Assembly: GCA_016793305.1 (NCBI GenBank)
Contig: JAEUHU010000178.1
Coordinates: 1 to 21,569 of the forward strand
Direction: 5' to 3'
Source of the DNA: Planctomycetota bacterium
GTDB lineage: Bacteria > Planctomycetota > UBA1135 > UBA2386
DNA length: 21,569 nucleotides
Below are positions 15,299 to 21,569 of this stretch, one piece after another (the stretch's first letter is position 1; each line of letters opens with the position of its first letter). The notes under the pieces are model-generated. The model was not told where the DNA came from. It did not search any database and saw only the letters and a program-made list of their open reading frames with translations. The position numbers and the translations under genes were made by a program.

Positions 15299-16450
15299 TC
15301 AGGCGCCGAGCGCCTGCCGAACTGCGGCGATCACGTCGCCGGCGTCTTCGTCGGTCAACCGCGGTGTCAGCGGCAGCGACAGCGTGCGATCGCCGATCGC
15401 CTGGGCGTTCGGCCAGTCCTCGGGTTTCCAGCCGAACCTACGGCGATAGACCGACATGCCCGGCAGGGAGCGATAGTGCACGCCGGTGCCGATGTTCTGC
15501 TTGTGCAGCTTCATCAGCATCGCGTCGCGCGATACGCCGCAGCGCCGCTCGTCGACCAGGATCGTGAACAGGTGCAGCGCATGCTTCTCGTGCGCCGGCC
15601 ACGGGGCCGGCAGGCCGATCGGCAGGTCGCCGAGCTCCTTCAGGTAGCGCTGCCACAGCACGAGTCGGCGCTGCCAGTACTTCTCGACGCGCGTGATCTG
15701 GTGCATGCCGATCGCGGCCTGCAGGTCCATCATGTTGTACTTGAAGCCCACTTCCTCGACGTCGTAGTGCTTGTAGCCGTCGTCGGTGAAGCGCTTCCAG
15801 GCGTCGGCCGACATGCCGTGCAGGCCCATCATCTTGGTGCGCTTGGCCAGCCGTTCGTCGCGGGTCAGCACCATGCCGCCTTCGCCGGTGACGATGTTCT
15901 TCGTCGAGTAGAACGACAGGCAGCCGAGGTCGCCGATCGTGCCGGCTTTCTGGCCGCGATACTCGGTCTCGATGGCGTGCGCGCAGTCCTCGATGACCTT
16001 GAGGCGGTGTTCGCGCGCGATCGCCATCAGCGCGTCCATGTCGCACGGGCGGCCGGCGAAGTGCACCGGCAGCAGCGCCTTGGTCTTCGCGGTGACCTTC
16101 TTGCGCACTTCGGCGGGGTCGATGTTCATCGTCACCGGATCGACGTCGGCGAGCACCGGCGTGGCGCCGGCGTGCACGATGGCGTTGACCGTGGCGCAGA
16201 AGGTCATCGGCGTGGTGATCACCTCGTCCCCGGGCTGCAGGCCCAGCACCACGCACGCGAGGTGCAGACCGGCGGTGCAGGAATTCAAGCCGACCGCGTA
16301 CGGCACGCCCTTGTAGGCGGCGATGCGGCGCTCGAACTCGGCCGCCTTCGGGCCGGTGCCGAGCCAGGCGCTGCGCATGCAGCCGAGCACTTCGTCGATT
16401 TCGGGTTGTTCGATCGGCGGTTGGCCGAACACGAGGTAGCTGGAACGCAT
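15299..16450 (-). CDS. DegT/DnrJ/EryC1/StrS (ArnB-like) PLP sugar aminotransferase
   Basis: A 383-residue cytosolic PLP enzyme that transfers an amino group, usually from glutamate, to a keto sugar nucleotide for surface polysaccharide or glycan synthesis. Visible: LNSCTAGLHLA (55-65, phosphate-binding region); GDEVITTPMTFCATVNAI (74-91); VIEDCAHAIETEY (152-164) with PLP-contacting Asp155; and FYSTKNIVTGEGGM (180-193) with Schiff-base Lys184. The C-terminal NIGTGVHYRSLPGM stretch and LSLPLTPRLTDED are close to the ArnB/VioA-type subgroup, and the length is near that of E. coli ArnB. There is no sugar-modifying partner gene next to it, so the substrate is open. The upstream symporter lies 170 bp away on the same strand. 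Confidence 0.93.
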   Translation of the reverse strand: MRSSYLVFGQPPIEQPEIDEVLGCMRSAWLGTGPKAAEFERRIAAYKGVPYAVGLNSCTAGLHLACVVLGLQPGDEVITTPMTFCATVNAIVHAGATPVLADVDPVTMNIDPAEVRKKVTAKTKALLPVHFAGRPCDMDALMAIAREHRLKVIEDCAHAIETEYRGQKAGTIGDLGCLSFYSTKNIVTGEGGMVLTRDERLAKRTKMMGLHGMSADAWKRFTDDGYKHYDVEEVGFKYNMMDLQAAIGMHQITRVEKYWQRRLVLWQRYLKELGDLPIGLPAPWPAHEKHALHLFTILVDERRCGVSRDAMLMKLHKQNIGTGVHYRSLPGMSVYRRRFGWKPEDWPNAQAIGDRTLSLPLTPRLTDEDAGDVIAAVRQALGA

Positions 16451-16569
16451 GGCGGGCGGGTGGTGGGCCGGGGAACGCTACGGTCGCACGACGAGCGGCC
16501 CAAACGAGAGGCCGAGAATCCGAGGCCTGCGGCTCGCGACGGTGGCGTGCCCTTGCCTCGCGAATCCCT

Positions 16570-16605
16570 CGGCCATCGGTCGGTGCTATCGACCGGTCCG
16601 GGCCG
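16570..16605 (-). terminator. Imperfect stem-loop after the SSS symporter gene
   Basis: CGGTCG (16577-16582) pairs with CGACCG (16590-16595), with outer support from CGGC (16570-16573) and GCCG (16602-16605). It begins 15 bp past the symporter stop on -, in the 170-bp gap before the aminotransferase. There is no T-tract, so terminator function is only suggested by position and dyad symmetry. Confidence 0.3.
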
Positions 16606-16620
16606 TTCCCCTGAGGTCGT

Positions 16621-18024
16621 TCAGCGGCGGCGACTGCCGGCCAGGGCCGCGGCCAGCGCGAGCAGCCAGGCGAGCACCCGGTCGGCGAAACCGTTGGCCA
16701 GCACCGGCCAGTAGCCGCCGGCGATCGCGCCGAGGCCGCCGAGCAGCATCGAGGCCAGTGCCGCCCGTGGCGCCACCGGGCCGCGCAACAGGCGCACCAG
16801 CAGGAGCGGCCCGAACGCGGCCCCGAGCGCCGCCCAGGCGAACAGCACGTTGTCGAACACGTTCTTCGGCAGCATCAGTGCGGCGATCGTCGCCGCTCCC
16901 CCGAGGCCGAGCACGGTGGCGCGCGCGATCGCGAGCTGGCCGCCTTGGCCGCGCCGACCGAGCCCGAGGTCGTGCGTGACGCTGCTGGCGGCGACCAGCA
17001 GCTGGCTGTCGACCGTGGACATGATCGCCGCCAGCACCGCGGCGAGCACGACGCCGTCGACCAGCGGGGGCAGCAGCTGCCGGCTCGCTTCGTAGAGCAC
17101 GTCTTCGTGCTGGCCCGCCGGCAGCGACCACGTGGTTCGGGCGGCGAGGCCGAGCACGATCATGCCGAGGTAGAGGACCACCGCCCAGGTGATGCCGACC
17201 GTGCGGGCGACCCGCATCGACGCGTCCGGCGCCATGCCCATGAACTTGTTCACCGCATGTGGCTGCCCCGGATAGCCCAGGGCGATGCCACACAGTCCGA
17301 GGGCGAACGCGACCGCACTCGCTCCGCAGTGCGTGCCGCCGAGGTCGAGGAAGCCAGGGTGCTCGACGGCGCCGACGCGCTCGACGAACGCCCCGATCCC
17401 GCCGCAGTGCGCGACCGCGGCGATCGGCACGACCACCGCGACCGCGACCATCACCAGGCCTTGCAGCGTGTCGGTGATGCTGGCCGCGAGGTACCCGCCG
17501 AGCAGGGTGTAGGCGATCGTGACCGTGGCGCCGAGCAGCACGCCGAGTGCCTGCTGGGTGGCGAAGGCGTGCGTGAACGCGCTGCCGGCGGCCTGGATCT
17601 GAGCCGCGACGTAGGTGCCGAGCGAGACGATGGTGAGCACCGAGGCGGTGACCACCAGCGGGCCGCGGCCCGGTGTGCCCGGGGGCCCGGCCAGGAACTC
17701 GGTCAGCGTGATGGCCTCGCCGGTGGCAGCACGCAGCCGAGGCGCGACCAGGAACCAGTTCAGCACGAAGCCGCCGATACACCCGGGGATCAGCCAGAGC
17801 GACGCCAGTCCGTGCAGGTAGGCGAAGCCGCTGACGCCGACCAGGCTCCACGCCGACGACGAGCTGGCGTTCGCGGCCAGGGCAGCGACCCAGGGGCCGA
17901 GCGTGCGGCCACCGAGATAGAACTCGTCGCTGCTGCGCGTGCGCGACCGCGCGAGGCCGCCGAGGAGCAGCAGGCCGACGAGGAACGTTCCCAGCGCGAG
18001 CAGGATCGCCGTGGAGCGTTCCAT
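16621..18024 (-). CDS. PutP-like sodium:solute symporter (SSS family)
   Basis: A 467-residue inner-membrane symporter of the PutP branch, predicted to use a sodium (or other cation) gradient to import proline or a related solute. It aligns with E. coli PutP without gaps at the start: YLGGRTLGPWVAAL (36-49); ASSSSAW (53-59); GGYLAASITDTLQG (176-189); GYPGQPHAVNKFM (250-262); and AAIMSTVDSQLLVAASS (332-348), which carries the Ser336-Thr337 pair of the TM8 Na+ site; then AWAALGAAFGPLLL (397-410). At the position of PutP Asp55, essential for Na+-dependent transport, there is Ser55. It is shorter than PutP (502) at the C-terminus. No Shine-Dalgarno sequence is visible; the start is divergent from pgi with a 36-bp gap, so the promoters must overlap. 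Confidence 0.92.
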   Translation of the reverse strand: MERSTAILLALGTFLVGLLLLGGLARSRTRSSDEFYLGGRTLGPWVAALAANASSSSAWSLVGVSGFAYLHGLASLWLIPGCIGGFVLNWFLVAPRLRAATGEAITLTEFLAGPPGTPGRGPLVVTASVLTIVSLGTYVAAQIQAAGSAFTHAFATQQALGVLLGATVTIAYTLLGGYLAASITDTLQGLVMVAVAVVVPIAAVAHCGGIGAFVERVGAVEHPGFLDLGGTHCGASAVAFALGLCGIALGYPGQPHAVNKFMGMAPDASMRVARTVGITWAVVLYLGMIVLGLAARTTWSLPAGQHEDVLYEASRQLLPPLVDGVVLAAVLAAIMSTVDSQLLVAASSVTHDLGLGRRGQGGQLAIARATVLGLGGAATIAALMLPKNVFDNVLFAWAALGAAFGPLLLVRLLRGPVAPRAALASMLLGGLGAIAGGYWPVLANGFADRVLAWLLALAAALAGSRRR

Positions 18025-18060
18025 AGCGCGAGACTACCATCCGCGCCCCTCGGAGGAACC

Positions 18061-19635
18061 ATGCCCACCACGCCCTCGGATCGATTCGGCCGCTACGTCC
18101 GCTTCCGCAGCACGCTCGACGATCCGTTCGTCGAACTGGACCTCGGCCACGGAGCCCTCACCGAAGCGGAGGTCGACGGGCTCGCGCCGCGCTTGCAGAA
18201 GGCGTTGGTCGCCATGCAATCCCTGGAACGGGGCGCGATCGCCAACCAGGACGAACAGCGCATGGTCGGCCATTTCTGGCTGCGCGCGCCCGGGCTCGCG
18301 CCGAAGCCGGAGTTCGAGGACCAGATCGCCAGTACCGTCGCTGGCATCGAAGCGTTCGCCCAGGCGGTGCACAGCGGCCGCATCACGCCGCCCGAGGGCG
18401 GGGCGTTCACCAAGGTGGTGCTGTGCGGCATCGGCGGCAGTGCGCTCGGTCCGATGCTGCTCGCCGACGCGTTCGGCGGGCCCGAGGCGCCGATGAGCCT
18501 GTGCGTGCTGGACAACACCGACCCAGAAGGCATCGACCTCGCCGTCGAGTCGCTCGGCTCGCTGCAGGACGCGCTGGTGATCGTGATCAGCAAGTCGGGG
18601 GGCACGCCCGAGACCCGCAACGGCATGCTCGAGGTCGAGCGGGCCTGCAAGCAGCAGGGGCTCGAGTTCGCGCCGCGGGCGATCGCGGTGACCATGCCAG
18701 GCTCGGCACTCGACCAGAAGGCGGCGGCGGCCGGCTGGCTGCAGCGCTTCCCGATGTGGGACTGGGTCGGCGGGCGCACGTCGATCACGTCGGCGGTCGG
18801 GCTGCTGCCGGGTGCCTTGCTCGGCATGGACGTGCGGGCGTTCCTGGCCGGGGCCGCGGCGATGGACGACGCGACCCGTCGCCCCGACGTGTGGCGCAAC
18901 CCGGCGACGATGTTGGCGGCGTTCTGGTTCCAGCAGGGCAAGGGCCGCGGTGAGCGCGCGATGGTGGTGCTGCCGTACAAGGACCGCCTGCTGTTGCTGT
19001 CGCGTTACCTGCAGCAGCTGGTGATGGAATCGCTCGGCAAGGAGCACGATCGCCAGGGCAAGGTGGTGACCCAGGGCATCGCCGTCTACGGCAACAAGGG
19101 TTCGACCGACCAGCACGCCTACGTGCAGCAGTTGCGCGACGGGCGGCACGACTTCTTCGCGACCTTCGTACGGGTGTTGCGCGATCGCGCGCAGGGCCAC
19201 TTCGAGGTCGAGCCAGGGGTCACTTCGGGCGACTACCTCGACGGGCTCTGGCAGGGCACCCGGTCCGCGCTGCTCGAGAAGGGCCGTGCGTCGGCGACGA
19301 TCGCGGTCGATCGCCTCGACGAGCGGGCACTCGGCGCGATCGTCGGGTTGTTCGAGCGCACGGTCGCCATCTACGCGGAACTGGTCGACGTCAACGCGTT
19401 CCACCAACCGGGCGTCGAAGCTGGCAAGAAGGCGGCGGCCAAGGTGCTCGAGTTGCAGAAGCAGCTGGTCGCAGCACTCGGCAGTGCGCCGCAGGACGTG
19501 CGCACGCTGGCGGCGCGGGTCGGAGCCGACCCCGCCGACTGCTGGCCGGTGTTGCAGCACCTCGCCGCGAACCGGCCCGAGGTGCACGTGCTGTGCTTGC
19601 ACGAACCGCTGCTGGCGACGTTCCGGCGCGAATGA
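18061..19635 (+). CDS. pgi: Glucose-6-phosphate isomerase
   Basis: Cytosolic enzyme interconverting glucose-6-phosphate and fructose-6-phosphate. 524 residues. SIS-fold sugar-phosphate motifs: LCGIGGSALGPMLL (121-134), ISKSGGTPETRNG (176-188) and WDWVGGRTSITSAVG (233-247). Catalytic Glu323 is in LVMESLGKEHD and His352 in GNKGSTDQHAY. After the isomerase ends near QKQLVAALG, a 45-residue helical tail (VRTLAARVGADPADCWPVLQHL) looks like a small winged-helix-like module, as in some cyanobacterial and planctomycete-type GPIs. The start is clear: GGAGGA lies four bases before ATG, nearly the same context as the FG-GAP gene. The frame upstream is open but antisense to the symporter. The stop overlaps the ATG of the next small gene (ATGA). 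Confidence 0.97.
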   Translation: MPTTPSDRFGRYVRFRSTLDDPFVELDLGHGALTEAEVDGLAPRLQKALVAMQSLERGAIANQDEQRMVGHFWLRAPGLAPKPEFEDQIASTVAGIEAFAQAVHSGRITPPEGGAFTKVVLCGIGGSALGPMLLADAFGGPEAPMSLCVLDNTDPEGIDLAVESLGSLQDALVIVISKSGGTPETRNGMLEVERACKQQGLEFAPRAIAVTMPGSALDQKAAAAGWLQRFPMWDWVGGRTSITSAVGLLPGALLGMDVRAFLAGAAAMDDATRRPDVWRNPATMLAAFWFQQGKGRGERAMVVLPYKDRLLLLSRYLQQLVMESLGKEHDRQGKVVTQGIAVYGNKGSTDQHAYVQQLRDGRHDFFATFVRVLRDRAQGHFEVEPGVTSGDYLDGLWQGTRSALLEKGRASATIAVDRLDERALGAIVGLFERTVAIYAELVDVNAFHQPGVEAGKKAAAKVLELQKQLVAALGSAPQDVRTLAARVGADPADCWPVLQHLAANRPEVHVLCLHEPLLATFRRE

Positions 19636-19970
19636 CCTGGTGGTCGTGGTCGGTGTGCCGGCTGATCGTGGGGAGCGCTCTGGCGGCATGTGCTGGGGGC
19701 CCTCTCCTCGAGGCGAAGGCCGGGCCCTTGGCGACGGGCGTGCCAGTTCAGCTCGGCTTCGAGCCACCCTTGCTGCGTGAAGGTCGCCTGTTGGTGCGCC
19801 ACGAGGCCGGGTCGGTGTTGACGGTGGCGACCGGGTGTACCGGCGTTCTGCTGTCGCTCCCGCCCGGGCCGGTGTTCCTCCGGCTCGAGGTGACGGGGCG
19901 GGTCCACGAACGCACGCTGGTCGTCGGGCCGCAGCCGGCCGAGGTGCTCTGGACTTTGGCGCCACCCTGA
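19632..19970 (+). CDS. Small predicted lipoprotein coupled to pgi
   Basis: I do not recognise this 112-residue protein. Its ATG overlaps the pgi stop (ATGA), implying translational coupling. The N-terminus MTWWSWSVCRLIVGSALAAC looks like a lipoprotein signal with lipobox LAAC and Cys20, although the positive charge is only one Arg. The rest is short beta-strand-like segments (GRLLVRHEAGSVLTVATGC, GPVFLRLEVTGRVHERTLVV), suggesting a small beta-sandwich, perhaps an envelope-exposed domain. Coupling to pgi looks like operon packing rather than shared function. No Shine-Dalgarno sequence of its own is needed. It is followed by a 96-bp gap that holds the likely guaB promoter. Confidence 0.7.
   Translation: MTWWSWSVCRLIVGSALAACAGGPLLEAKAGPLATGVPVQLGFEPPLLREGRLLVRHEAGSVLTVATGCTGVLLSLPPGPVFLRLEVTGRVHERTLVVGPQPAEVLWTLAPP

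Positions 19971-21569
<1,599 letters not shown>

Noticed and set aside
16945..18060. In-frame 372-codon extension upstream of pgi
   Set aside because: It is antisense to the PutP-like gene, Asp/Arg/Glu-rich, and the GGAGGA site fixes the pgi start at 18061.

Overview
The window is high-GC DNA (about two-thirds G+C or more by eye), densely packed with genes on both strands, and looks like bacterial chromosome rather than a mobile or phage region. The best lineage clue is the 854-residue secreted FG-GAP/VCBS repeat protein. Its C-terminal tail (short beta-rich domain, then 'LPIPVGVAMVDLYLQVVVFD' and a 'GLVHGNAVAL' ending) is a type I associate with large, high-GC Planctomycetota. The lipoproteins, the HD-GYP protein with an extra N-terminal module, and weak Shine-Dalgarno sequences at many genes fit that assignment. 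It remains an inference. I saw no rRNA, tRNA, CRISPR array, insertion sequence or prophage gene.

Layout from left to right. A GNAT acetyltransferase and asparaginyl-tRNA synthetase (asnS) lie on +. On -, converging on asnS, are the FG-GAP protein and, upstream of it, a LeuT-like sodium:amino-acid transporter followed by a 47-residue single-span membrane protein that is probably its small subunit. A VOC-fold protein on + then converges on a three-gene - group: a small lipoprotein, a lipoprotein class II cytochrome c, and a GalT-type nucleotidylyltransferase whose GTG start overlaps the cytochrome stop. An NHL-type propeller protein diverges on +, followed by a 314-bp gap and murA. Next on - come an HD-GYP phosphodiesterase, a HEAT-like protein coupled to it by a GTGA overlap, an ArnB-like DegT aminotransferase and a PutP-like SSS symporter. 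On + again are pgi with a coupled small lipoprotein gene, then guaB with a downstream ATGA-coupled gene cut by the window edge.

Functionally this is mostly housekeeping: aminoacylation (asnS), the first committed step of peptidoglycan synthesis (murA), sugar-phosphate metabolism (pgi, galT-like), GMP synthesis (guaB and perhaps guaA) and sodium-coupled uptake (NSS and SSS). Accessory envelope proteins and a c-di-GMP-type signalling pair are interspersed.

The most noteworthy items are: (1) the HEAT-like/HD-GYP pair, whose two proteins appear to share the same N-terminal module; (2) the tiny membrane protein behind the LeuT-like transporter; (3) the SSS symporter with Ser where PutP has its essential Na+-site Asp55; (4) the GalT-like enzyme with HNHSQ in place of HPHGQ, coupled to a cytochrome; (5) two divergent genes whose start codons are only 6 bp apart. 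I found no clear evidence of a wholly new defence or mobile system.
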